Assembly (NCBI GenBank): GCA_000499405.2
Contig: HG738137.1
Location: forward strand, 14,749,661-14,813,660
Length of the DNA stretch: 64,000 nt
Origin: Onchocerca volvulus
Taxonomy: Eukaryota > Nematoda > Chromadorea > Rhabditida > Onchocercidae
Reading direction: 5' to 3'
The translations under genes and the position numbers were made by a program. The notes below the pieces were generated by a model. The model made no database searches, was not told where the DNA came from, and saw only the letters and a program-made list of their open reading frames with translations. Below, in pieces: positions 1 through 11,559 of the stretch (the first letter of the stretch is position 1; each line of letters begins with the position of its first letter).

Positions 1-2589
1 TTGTTATGCAAAAGTTTTGATTATTAGCAAAATAGACTATTTATATTAGATTGTATTATTAGGATGAAAATAAGTTACCAAGGCAACAAAAATGATTCGA
101 TTGCGATGAAACAATTATTTATTTCGCATTCTGTCGCAAAAATTGTTTAAAATATATTTGCAAGAAAATATCAATTTTAATAGAAATTTTCAAGTTGAAT
201 TGAATCATCTATTATGACGATTCATTTATTCGTTTGATTGAAAACCTAATTATACAACTAATTTCAAGAATTAACGCCTGAATGCGCTATATGTACTATT
301 TATTTGCTCAATTTTTACGAAGAAAAAAATTTATTTTTTTTTTTATTTTTATTTTACAAATTATTTTAAACATGCAAAGTAAAGTTTCAAATAATAAAAA
401 AAAAAGTGCTATTAAAGAAATTAAAGTTAAAGAAATAAAAATTAATGACATGATAATGACATATCCTGATCCTTTGACAAAGTTGAAAAATTTTGATGAC
501 CTGAATTGTTCGTTGAAATTCACTTATAAACAATGAAAAATATGTGGTATAATAGAAGCATATAATTGAAAATAATTAAAATACCTGAAATTTTCATTCA
601 TCCGATCAAGTTATCAAGTAATTCATCACCTTAGTAATTGAATATTTGTATTTCTTATTTAAGCATTCATTATCGTTTTGATTTTGAAAAAAAAAAAAAG
701 AAAAAAAAATATTAAAGTTATAAGATTTGATTTTGAAACATATTTTCAAATTAAAATTCAATTTTACAGAGAGTACTGTATCTTTTTCACTTCATGTACT
801 TTTTTTTTTATTATCAACTATTTTCTACAGGTAAATATTGTCGTCCTCTATAAATAAATTCGTTAATTATAATTTCAAATACCATAAATATAACATTATG
901 AAGGGAAAAAGATAATTGTGCAAATATTTTTCAAATTAAATGAATTAAACGAGGAAGAAATTTGTACGATAAAAAAAAAATCGATAAATCTGCTGCATAA
1001 TACAGCAATTTATAATTCAAATTGAAACGAAATTCTCTAATATTTTTCATCATTGTAATCCTCTGATTTGAACAAATTTGAATAATAATTTTCAAAGTTT
1101 CTTTCAAATTTAATTTCTCGCCAAAATTAAATTAGAAAAATAAGATGAATATTGGAAAAATGGAAAAAAATTTCTAATAGAATTTGAAATTAAATTAGGG
1201 AAAAACTTGAAAGTTTTTTATATAAAAAATTTTGAAATTTTTCACACTACAAAATAATGCAACCTGATTGATTTTGAGCAAAATATTTCTTCAATTATGA
1301 ATTATTTTATTTTGATATATCACTTTAGTCCAACCGACTAATTTCAGCTTGTTCAAAACTAAAATAAGTACAATGTTCATCTAAAGTCAAGTGATAAATT
1401 TGCCACAGATTGTTAAAATTTCATATCAGTGTGTACTAATTTGACAATTTTTTCAACTATTTCTTAAAATTTTTCAAATGTATTGGATCGTTTAAGAAAT
1501 AAATTTGTTTTAGGAAAAATGAAACTATTTATCGCTTTTGAGCTTTTTTAAAATAATTTACGAAAATCTACAGCCGTTAATTTTTCCAGAAGTTTGGCAG
1601 TTTTCGGAAAACGATCTTTATAATATAAACATTCATGATCATTTTTATCGAATTGAATAAAAAAGACAACGAAAATGGATAGATTTCGTGATGTTATTTC
1701 ACTATCAAAGGAAATTTATAAATGGAAATTTGTAAAGATGTATTATTGATTGAAATTTTCATTAAATTACATTTAGCATTTATGTAAATTCATTTTATAG
1801 CATTTTTTCTCTACTATGTGTTACGTATCAATAAATGTTTATTATCATCTGTTATGTATAAATATATGTTTTGATCAACAAAAAAAAAAGTTGAAAAATT
1901 GAAAAATGTTTGAATTGATATTTTGATTGTTGATAAAATTTTTTGCAATAATAAAATGGTCAAATATATGTATATTAACATTTCAAAAATATCAGCAGTA
2001 ATGTTTATCAATAAAATCTAGAACTTGTTATATTTAATAATTGATAATAAAAATACTTGAAATACGAAAACCAAGCAAAAGTAACTTTTTTTTCTTCATT
2101 AAATTGTTTGATTAATTAAATTCCGTACAATTCATTCGTACATATTTTACAACATTAAAATTAAATTCTGAAAAGCCTAAAAGGAAATTAATTATGAATT
2201 AAAATCTTGTCTTAATATAGAAAACAAGAAAAATCTTCAACAATTCATTTGAATTTTTTTTTTTTTTTTTTTGTAACAGAAATTGAATGATCACAATATT
2301 TGACATTATCACAGATTCATATGGAAGATGATATGATAGTAAAAAGTAAGAACTGAATAATAGTAATTTTTTAAGCAACAATAAATATAAATACATTTAT
2401 TAGGATAATAAATTTTATCTCAAACAAATTTTTATCTCACATATTAACATTTATGTAAAAGTTAAATTTCGACATGCCAAAATGAAACTATCAAAAATAT
2501 TTGGAACAATATTTTATCAATAAAATATAATGGCTAATATGTTTGCTATTATCAGTAATTTATAAAATATTATCACTATCATTATCACT
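1..2589. other. AT-rich intergenic DNA, no gene seen
   Basis: About 2.6 kb of AT-rich sequence with A/T homopolymers. Short ORFs here (for example 282-536 +, rich in Phe, Ile and Lys) have the composition expected by chance in such DNA, and no exon with good splice sites and a recognisable protein was found. Confidence 0.6.
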
Positions 2590-2787
2590 TCATCGTTTGT
2601 CTAGTACCATATCGTTATCATTTAGGATAAGCGTGTTTCTGCTGCTGAATTTGCTTAAATTTATTGCTTTATTTTCGTCCTGCCATGAATTTACTGATAA
2701 TTTCGAATGGTTTAATAGTGACTTGATCGATGATAGCACAGCATTGTTTGCTTGACCGAAATGAAGAAGTTTGCTGTCATAGTCCAT
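2590..2787 (-). CDS. Possible small ORF, 65 codons, unknown
   Basis: Complete minus-strand ORF from an ATG at 2787 to a TGA at 2590-2592, with an in-frame TAA two codons upstream of the ATG, so the start is clean. I do not recognise the protein. It is hydrophilic with a balanced composition (begins MDYDSKLLHFGQANNAV, ends DNDMVLDKR), unlike the Phe/Ile/Lys-rich chance ORFs of this region, and the local GC content is visibly higher. There is no signal peptide, membrane segment or cysteine pattern. It could be a single-exon small gene, one exon of a larger gene, or a relic. No neighbour supports a function. Confidence 0.3.
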   Translation of the reverse strand: MDYDSKLLHFGQANNAVLSSIKSLLNHSKLSVNSWQDENKAINLSKFSSRNTLILNDNDMVLDKR

Positions 2788-5769
2788 CGTTTAGTTCACT
2801 TTTCTAGCTGCTAGAACTTAATTTGATATAAAAAATAGATTACTTAAAATAACAATTTGTAATTTAACGATTGATATGATTAAAAATGCGCTTAAAATAT
2901 TTAACAATGACAAAGGAAAAAAGAAATTTTAGCTAGTACTAGAGGATTTTTGCAGTTCAGCACTGAACAAAACATCGAATTATCTTGCTTTTGTTTCGTT
3001 AAGAATTTCAAAAAAAAAAAAAAAAAAAAACAATGCCATTAAAAAATTAGCAAAAAATTAAGGCATATCGATGACAAATAAAAAACAATAGTTTCTTTAA
3101 TTTTTTCCGATTATTTATGGCTATATTTAAAATATTTTGCGAAAAAGCTATACCCATGCTCAAAAAAAAAAATCATTAATTGCCAAAAATCTTTGTGATT
3201 TAAATCGTAAAATTGAGACCTGCCGATAGGTACGTAAAAAAAAAACTTCGCCGAAGATTCATTGTGCTCAAATTTTTATTATATTTGCAAATATTAACTT
3301 ACTGAAAAATCAATAAAGATAAATTACAAATTTTTGGTAATTCGTAATTAAAAATTACTCATATGTAATAAGTTTGAAATAAAATGCAAAAAAAGGTAAA
3401 TAGCAAGAGGAATTGTTGTGATAAGATGATATATTCGGCATAAACACGACAAAGCAATAATTATTCTACTGATATTTTGAAAAATGATTGTTTAATGGAA
3501 TAATTCTTGACGATTATGATTAGAAATGCTTTTTCAAAATTTGTCGCACCGAAATATGGAAGATTTTCAATTGTTTGTTTAGACTGAATGATACGATAAA
3601 AACAAAAATAATTGCATGCGTAAATTTTCAAAATGCTTTTTTTTTTGTGAGCAAAAAATCAAAAACAACATGATTTTTTGGTCAAAAACCAAAAGAAGAC
3701 ATAACAATCAACTTGGCATTTCATTAATTTTTATAACTTTTCTCGCTCAAACTGCTACAACCATTTCGGATAACGAAATAGATAAAGTTGAAACTCACCG
3801 GCTTCGAGTAAGAAACGAAGAAATGCTTTGCTGTAAATTTCTATTCGCAAGTTGACGTAGAAATTATTTATATAACGAAAAAAGCAATCATATGAAAGTG
3901 GAAATAAATTTTTGGAAAAACAATCAAACGACAAATCTGAAGAATAGGAAGTAAGAAAAATTCCAAATTTCGCTTGAATTTGTCGCAAATAATTAGTGAA
4001 ATAATTAACAGGATCAGTTACATATGTATTTGTAATGAAATGGTGAAGGAAATTTTTTTTAAAAAAAAAAAGCAAAAAAAAAAAAAGAAAGGAACACAAT
4101 ATTCTCTTAATGAATCAAAATTTTTTTTTATGCCAAGTTTAAGTCCGTAAAATATTTACATCATTTATTAGAAATGCCAATAATCAGCAAATTTTTTAAT
4201 CTTTTTATTCAATTTTAGTTTAATAATTGTTTCAGAAATTCCATTTAGCATTTTATTTATGCAATTTTGATAAGTGCCCCTGATAAATATTCTAATGCAA
4301 GATTATTTTTTTGCTTTATGCATCAATAATTTTTCATCATATCCGGACAAATGAAGTAATTTGATTTTAATTAAGAGAATTATTAATTGATGAATAATAT
4401 TTGTCTGTTCTGTTTACAATTTTTCTCGTACGAACTTTTACTCGATAGTTTGAAAAAATCATATATTACATTAATATAATCGCATAAAAAAAAGCTTTAA
4501 TTAAAAAAATCACAATTTTATTGATCGGATGAAAAAACTACAAATGATGAATAAGGTTATTGTATAAAAGAACTATTTTCCTATTTATCAATTTTGTCAA
4601 TGAAAATAAGAATTGAAATTTAAATTTCATTATATTTTCATGATTTGAAAGAAAAAATTCTGAATATTTCTATATTTTTTTTTTGACTAATAATATATTC
4701 TCCACCCTTTATTATCGATTATTGTGAATTGATAACATGTGAAAAAAATTTCGAATTATTTGAGTTTTATTAGACCTTATCATTAGAATATTTTCTAGCT
4801 ATCTAATAGTTCTAATTGATTATATTTTTTGATAAAAAGTTTGTGTTTCTGATTATTGCTTTTCTCAGAGAAATTTTTTGGAGTTTCTGAGAGTAGTATC
4901 CAAAGGATTTTAATTTCAATCATTTATTTTTTGGATAATCAAAAATCCATAGGAATATAATATCATAAATAATAGTTATAACTGAGTAGAACTAAGTAAA
5001 ACCACAATTATGCTGTATCTGTGAGTTAAACACTTTTTGTTATATTAGTTTTCATGATAATAGTATCGAGAAATCGATTTCTCGAGAATAAAAGTAAAAA
5101 TTGAATTCGCTCATTTTCTCCATTCTTCATTTAAAAATTCTTTTCAATGAAAATTCAAAATATAATATAATTTCTGGAAATGTTGAGATAAAATTACCGG
5201 AAGATTGATCATTCAATAAATTCCATCATTCAATTAATTCAATAAGTAAAAAAACTGTTATTTTTATTGCAAACAGAAGCTGTTTAATTCATTACATCAA
5301 TTTTCACTTTATTATAAGAAAAAATTACTGATAATAGTAGATATTATCAAAATGATATTGATTCCGGTTGTTTGCATAACGAATCTCCATGTGCCCTCGT
5401 TTGTTCGCATTGTTTCAAAAATTTCGCAAAATAACATCGGAAAATACTTTAACCTGAACTTATCAACATAACTCTCAATTATACATATATATCATAATTT
5501 TTAATTTGACAATAAATCAATGAAAAAAAATTTTGAGATGAAAAACGGAGGATTTGATGATCAAAATAGCTTTTGCAATAACTTTTGCTTTCCCGCTCTT
5601 TTAATTTTTCATTTCTTTCAAATTTTACAGTTTTACAAAACTTCTATTTTTCTCTTCATTACATATGTTTTTATTTGTTATTTGCGACAACAACATATCG
5701 TAATTAAAGCTTAAAGAAATTTTTTCTTTCATTTCTCTGTTCCTTTTTCACCATTTTTTTTTTTTTCTT

Positions 5770-6055
5770 TCAAAACATTGTTCGTTCTTCATCAAAATTA
5801 ATTGATTCTTTCTTTTTCTCTTTCTATCCTTTTCTGATGCAAGTCAAACATTACAAAAAAATAATTAGCTGAAATGAAGCATATCGGCAGATATATATAT
5901 ATATCTGAAATTTCAGATAAAAAAAATTTTGAAATGAAATAGAAGACAATATCAAATTTCCAGTTGATTATTTTTCAGCAGTCTAAATTTATAACGAGGT
6001 AAATAGGAGTAATGATTTAGATGAAATAAAAATAGTCAAATAATTGTACAAGGTC
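5770..6055. repeat. Dispersed repeat, copy 1
   Basis: Shares order and sequence with 20090-20345. Both have a pyrimidine/TTC-rich block, then a (TA)n stretch followed by TCTGAAA, then a shared block containing TGATTTAGATGAAATAAAAA. The best-conserved part is roughly 6000-6050 against 20290-20340. No ORF and no clear terminal inverted repeats were seen, so it is best called a short non-autonomous or decayed element of unknown class. Confidence 0.6.
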
Positions 6056-7560
6056 AAAAATTTAATAAAATAAGGCAATTTAAAAAATTTAGTAAAAATT
6101 TGTGGAATCAGAATGAAATTAAACTTGGAATTCAGAATTAAAGCAAAATTTTCCAATCATATTTCAAAAATTTTTCGTTCTATCTCGTTTTTTTTTTTTT
6201 TTTTTTTTTTTTTGAAAGTTGTTTACAAATGAAAGTCAATAGAACACGAAGATTTTCATTAATTTTTATTGAATTTCATTACAAATTGCATTGACAATTC
6301 ATCTACCTTGAATAATAAAAGCTTTTATTCTAAATGTTGATATTCTTCAAAAAGATGTAATTTTTTGTCGAAAATTTGTCTGCCAGAGATGCAAAATTTT
6401 TTGATAAAAAAATTTTTCGTGAAATATTTTTTATTTTTATCAAAGATTTTTATGATTTAAATCCGAAATCCGTACACTTAATAATATTTTTCGAAAATAT
6501 TTGATGCAGATTGAAAATATAAATCATTATTTGATTCGTTTTAAATTATCCTAAAATCATCAATATTGAAAAGAGTTAATAGAGTATTTTTTTTTTTGTA
6601 ATTAGTCTCATGCTTTGGCTTCACGCTTCACAGATTCAGAATCTTTTAAACAAGTGTGGAAAAGATGCGAATAACCAATTGTTTAGAATTATCCAATATT
6701 GAAAATTTTACATTTCAAAATTGAAGAAAAAAACAAAAAAAATTTTACATTTCAAAAATTTTTAGAAATTTGACATTAAAATTAGCAAAACTTTTGAAAC
6801 ACACCCAATATAAAACACAGCGCTATGAAGATATACGATAGATTCGATTCATTTCTCGAAATTTGCCAAAAAAAAAAAAAAAAAAAAAAATCATTAAAAA
6901 AAAAAAAAAATTTATTGTATTTGATGCAAGCAAAAAAAAAAAAAAAACCAAAAAATAAAAGGAAATCACTAAAAAACAAAAAAAAAGATTTAAAATGATC
7001 GCATTCGAATGGAACATTTTTGAAGAAAGAGAGGAAAAAATGCTGAAAAATTGGTAATAAAATATAGCGAATATTGCATGCTATCAATGAATTCAGAACA
7101 AGATTTGTTGACATTTTTGCAAAACTACAATCTATTAATGCAAAAGAATTCTTGAAGAGTAAAGATCAGAAAAAGCTATGACAAAATATAAAAGCAAACT
7201 ATGTGCATAGTTTAATTACGCTTTAAATCGAAAGTTTGGAAGAAATGCAGAAATTGCATGCATTTTGTGGTCGACTGTAAATCATTGATTTATTCTTTGA
7301 AAATACTCATGTTTTATTAATATCGCTGAATAGGTAAAAAAAAAAAAATAAAGTTGGAAATCCATGATAAGCTACCTGTCACCATCCGATGATAAAAGAA
7401 GAAATGCTATGACGTAAATTCGTATTTTCAAGTGATTTTTATGTCTCAAAAACGCTAATTTTTATTGCAGACTAATCGAGAATGAACTAATTCTAATTTT
7501 TATGATAATTTCTACGAAAATCGCAGCCTTATTCGTATGAAAACGCAATGTTTCAATGAT

Positions 7561-7568
7561 GTTTCAGA
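7561..7568 (+). promoter_or_regulatory. Acceptor just before serpin ATG, candidate SL1 trans-splice site
   Basis: GTTTCAG at 7561-7567 is followed by one A and then ATG ATG. In nematodes a TTTCAG acceptor a base or so upstream of the initiator, with no upstream cis exon in sight, is the usual arrangement for spliced-leader addition. That the leader is SL1 is inference. Confidence 0.5.
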
Positions 7569-10155
7569 ATGATGATTAATCAAGCAATCATTGCCATGTT
7601 ATTTCTGATTACATGCATTCAATTTGTTTTGATATTTGGTGAAAGGTACGTTCGGAAAATTTACAAATTTCTGAAGGATTAATTTTTTTCAGAGTAATTA
7701 AATAGCCATAGCTAATTGTGTCTTAATTAGCATCTTTTGTTAACATCTTATTTCATTATTTTTTTATTTTTTTTTTTTATGTCACTGCTTTCAAATTTTC
7801 TTAAATTAATAGGCTTTTGTAGCACTCAGATGGACTATGCACAGTTTAATTTTGCTGTTCGTTTGATACGCGAAACAGTACGAAGTGATCAATCAGTAAT
7901 TTTATCACCTGCTTCGATATCAACTGCACTTTTTATGATTTATCATGCAACGGATGGTGAAATGAAGCAACGATTGCAGAAAATTCTTGGAGGAAGTAAT
8001 TAAAGATTTTGCATAAAAATGTTTAAAATATGAGAAATTTTTTGTTCCAGTTATTTCGAGAAAATTAATTCATCGTTTTTGCAAATCTTCTTTTTGTCAC
8101 ATTTTTACTTTGTCTCCAATGATGTCCATAATTGGTAGATTCTGTGAGTGATAAAAATTATCATTTCTAAATTAGAATTAGCTGAATTTGCTGTTTTAGA
8201 TGCAAGGAAAATGGAAATTCAACGATATTTTAGTAAAATTTTGGCAGATAATGTTGGTACAAGAAATAACAATAACTACATATTGAATATAGCAAATCGT
8301 TTTTATGTACGACAAGGATTTTCTATGAAGCCAAGCTTATCTTATATACTTCAATTTTATTATGGCGAAAAATTGCATCATTTTAATTATGAACAACGAA
8401 ATCATCTTGCACAGGTATGATTTCGTGATAAAAAGCAAAATTGAGAAGAAATAGAAAAAAAAACAGGTGAAATCAGAAAAAGAGATAACAGACTTTAGTG
8501 TTTTTTAAAATTTTCAATTTTTATCACTAAAATACACAACATGTAATTTTATTCATTTCATTTATCATTACAAGTATTGATAATATAATTTTTTTCTTTT
8601 TTCAGGAAATTAATAATTGGCTTTCTGATAAAATTAACCGTAAAATTACGGAATTGATGATAACAACAAATATTAAGCCAGAAACCAAAATATTGATACT
8701 CAATGCAATTTGCTTTAAAGGTACTTGGAAGGAACAATTTTCTCGCGAAGCCAAATCAATATTTCATATTTCTCATAATAAAAAGAAAAAAGTAAACGTT
8801 TTTTTCGTGATTTTAATGAAATAGAAATATTTAATTGCTCATTTTTAACATTCATTGCTTGAACACAATGAATTTCAATTATTTAGTTCAGTCTTTGTTG
8901 ATTTATTTGCATTCCGGTATTCAAATTAGTTAAATATGTTTATTATTCTTCCATCATTTTCTTCATTTCAATTTTTTCAGATGTCAATGATGCTTTTAAA
9001 AGCTCAACTACCGTATTATGAAAATAATTTCGTGTAAGTTGTCAAATTGCCTTATGTTGGTGATGAAGTAGAGTTGGTAATCATATTGCCAAAAATACGC
9101 TTTAATTTATTAAGTGTCCGAGAAAAGATGACCGGAAGAGATCTAATCATGTACATTAAAAATGCTATTCCAACTGAAGTGAAAGTAATTAAATAAGATT
9201 TCCATTTTTAAGCAAATTAATGAAAATTATATTTGAAGAAAGTATAGATTGTCATGGCTTAGTATTATGAATCTTTTAATTTTTCATATCTATTCCTCTA
9301 CCAATCGATCTAAATAATCATTTATCAAAAAAAAAAAAAAAAACAGTTAAAGCGAGAAGTTAAAAAATATTTTCGACAAATGAAATGTGAGCGAAATAGA
9401 TATGAATCCTAATTACAAACCATAACATTCTATATTGAAATTTTTCCCGATTTGAAAGTTTTATTTAGTATATATATTCTCTTCTATTTTGTTGTTTTTA
9501 ATTCTTTTTTTTTATTATTAGTTTGAAAAAATAATTTGAAATAATTTAGAAATAATTTGAAATAATTTTTTTTTTTTTTTTGGTGATTAATTTTTCGTTT
9601 CTTTTTTACCAATTAATTTTTACCGATGTGTTTCGTTGCTCCATTTTAATTACTGGGAAAAATTTTTGATTGTTTGTTTGTAGAAAAATTTAAAGTACGA
9701 AAATATTATTGATGTATCAAATTTTTCGTAATTTTAGATAAAATTGCCAAAATTCGGTTTGCGACAAGAATTAAATTTGGAAGATACTTTGAAAAAATTT
9801 GGCATCATGGATAGTTTCAGCGAAAACGATAATTTAAAAAGGCTTAGTGATAATCCAATTTCCGTTAGCAGTATTATACATGATGCTTTCTTTGAGGTTT
9901 GTAAAATATCATCCTCTGATTTAAAATATTGCAATTTCAAAGACCTGATTTCTTCATTTTAATTTATTACTAAAATGTTTACAGGTGAATGAAGGTGAGA
10001 CAGGAATAGCGGCCGAGATCGGGATCAATTCTTTTGATTTTCCATCCAAGAATGTTGTGATATTCAATGCTGATCAGCCATTTCTGTATTTTGTTGTTAA
10101 GAATTTACAAATTGTTTTGTTCGCTGGCCAATGTGGCTATTTTTGCTCCTTTTAA
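7569..10155 (+). CDS. Secreted serpin (serine protease inhibitor family), in-frame TAA in exon 5
   Basis: Seven exons: 7569-7645, 7823-7995, 8200-8414, 8606-8791, 8981-9184, 9738-9896, 9985-10155. All junctions are phase-consistent and give 394 residues plus stop, the usual serpin length. Residues 1-25 form a hydrophobic signal peptide (MMINQAIIAMLFLITCIQF). Family landmarks in order: SVILSPASISTALFMIYHA (helix B), KILILNAICFKGTWKEQF (strand 3A), LPYVGDEVELVIILPK, IKLPKFGLRQELNLEDTLKK (strand 5A region), and the C-terminal serpin signature FNADQPFLYFV (365-375) with VLFAG. Serpins trap proteases by inserting a reactive loop. The hinge here (VNEGETGIAAEIG, 339-351) departs from the Ala-rich inhibitory consensus. 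Codon 236 (9035-9037) is TAA where the family often has Gln, so as read the product would be truncated before the loop. It may be a young pseudogene, a null allele or a base error. The family call is secure; function is not. Confidence 0.88.
9034..9039 (+). other. In-frame TAA overlapping a consensus splice donor (gtaagt)
   Basis: Exon 5 reads ...TAT GAA AAT AAT TTC GTG TAA GTT GTC AAA TTG CCT.... The stop lies inside clearly coding, conserved serpin sequence, and the frame resumes with VVKLPYVGDEVEL. The same bases form gtaagt. Using that donor would leave phase 2, while exon 6 starts in phase 0, and the first downstream AG would make an intron of only about 35 nt. Splicing therefore does not simply rescue the frame. 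Confidence 0.85.
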
Positions 10156-11559
10156 AACACTAAATGTTTTTTATACATTTTGTCTATGTTATTGAGTTTT
10201 AGAATTCGATCCATCATCATTCCATGGTCCTTGTATAAATACTCAACAAAAATATATCTGACCTTCACTATTATTCCCGATCTAATTAACATTTTTTTCT
10301 AGAGTAAGTGCCGTGTCGCGAAAGTTGCGAAAACTAAAATAAAATTTTAAACAAATAAAATTGGGAATGCTTTCCATACGGTTTTTACTTTTCTATCCCA
10401 AAGAACTATGGAAAATTGTTCTATTGGATAGTTATAAAATTAGATTTTGTAAGAATCTTCTAGAAAAATGATTCATCTCAACTTTAACATTTTCCCACGT
10501 CGAGAGTTAAATCCGTTATCTAACCTGTAATCATTTAACATGTCTAATCATGCACATCTGTACGCTTCAAAAAAAAAATATATTCTCCCATGCAACTATT
10601 TTCTAACAGCTTGAGAAAATTGTAATCCATCTTTTATCATTTAACATATCTGTGTGCTAAATGTATTTCTCATGCAACAATCTTGTAATTGCCTGAGAAA
10701 ATTGTGATTCATTTGTTGTATTCTGTTTAATCACACCCCCTTCTTACAAAATATAAGCTTGCTACATCGATTACGGATTCATTCTTCTTCATTCTTCTTC
10801 ATCTTCTTCATTCGTCATTACTATTATCACCTTTGTCACTAATAAAATCTTCCTGATACTAGTTCGCGACAAACTAGCTCGTCCGACACACACGGATCAC
10901 TACTTCAACAAATTTTTCCATAACAATTTTCTACGGATTACCGCTACAACAAAAATTTCCACGACATGCCGATCTAAATGGAAAAGTCAAAAAAAAAAAA
11001 AAAAAAAAAAAAACTGAAAAACGCTGGTATGTGTAAATAATTTTCTAATTTCCTTTCTACCCATATAATCGAATGACATCCGGAGACATGGAAAAATTAA
11101 TTCTTGATTCATCGATGATCCGCGACGATAAAATTAGAAAAAGCGGATAATTGCAAAATAATTTTTCGGTTATTTAAAGAGAAAAAAAAAAGCAGAGAAA
11201 AAATACTTGTCTATTTGGCAAAAAAAAAAAAAAACATAAGCAAAATTGATCCTAATAACAAAATGATATTTTTTGATAACTTCTCCATTTTTATTTTTTA
11301 ATATATTTCGAGGAAATTATAAAATGAAACTCATAGATTTTATATTATAATTATTGGGCTAAGATCTGATTATATTAATGATAATAAAATTAATTTATCA
11401 ATTAATGAGTTTGAATTGCTATTTTTCTTCTTTTTACTTGGTTATGATGATAAATAAATTTCCATTTATTTTAATAGAATATTGTTATATATATTGTTTT
11501 TTTTTTTAAATTTCCTTTTTGCAATCTTCAACAGACCTACATTTCGATTTAAAAAAAAG
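10156..11559. other. Intergenic region with LTR remnant
   Basis: Between the serpin stop and the candidate first exon of the coiled-coil gene. It holds the LTR-like unit (10314-10871), about 100 bp of GC-richer sequence just after it (10872-10980), a long A run at 10988-11012, and otherwise AT-rich DNA. Confidence 0.5.
10314..10871 (+). mobile_element. LTR of a retrotransposon (remnant or solo)
   Basis: A 558-bp unit with perfectly inverted 9-bp termini, TGTCGCGAA (10314-10322) and TTCGCGACA (10863-10871), thus in TG...CA form. Inside are a TATAAGC-like element (10751-10757) and an AATAAA-type signal near 10840-10846, in the order expected for an LTR. A diverged copy begins with TGTCGTGAA at 25828. 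The 5-bp flanks (TGCCG / AACTA) do not form a target duplication. The following bases (AACTAGCTCGTCCGACACAC...) look like the start of internal retroelement sequence rather than host flank. No gag or pol ORF remains. Confidence 0.55.

Larger units (their letters stand above)
2788..7568. other. AT-rich intergenic DNA upstream of serpin
   Basis: About 4.8 kb with long A/T runs (3009-3030, 6188-6213, 6867-6910) and no convincing exon. ORFs at 3616-3855 (+), 5520-5714 (+) and 6782-7114 (-) are low-complexity or follow homopolymers. A dispersed repeat copy (about 5770-6055) is listed separately. The serpin promoter presumably lies in the last few hundred bases, but I can point to no motif. Confidence 0.5.

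Noticed and set aside
282..536. 84-residue ORF with hydrophobic N-terminus, possible secreted protein
   Set aside because: Composition is that of AT-rich chance ORFs and no splice or regulatory support is visible.
3616..3855. 79-residue + ORF with a signal-like hydrophobic stretch
   Set aside because: Short, overlapped by an equally open minus ORF, and no family resemblance.
9034..9068. Mini-intron (gtaagt...AG) that might remove the serpin stop codon
   Set aside because: It would be only about 35 nt, too short, and would delete conserved serpin residues.
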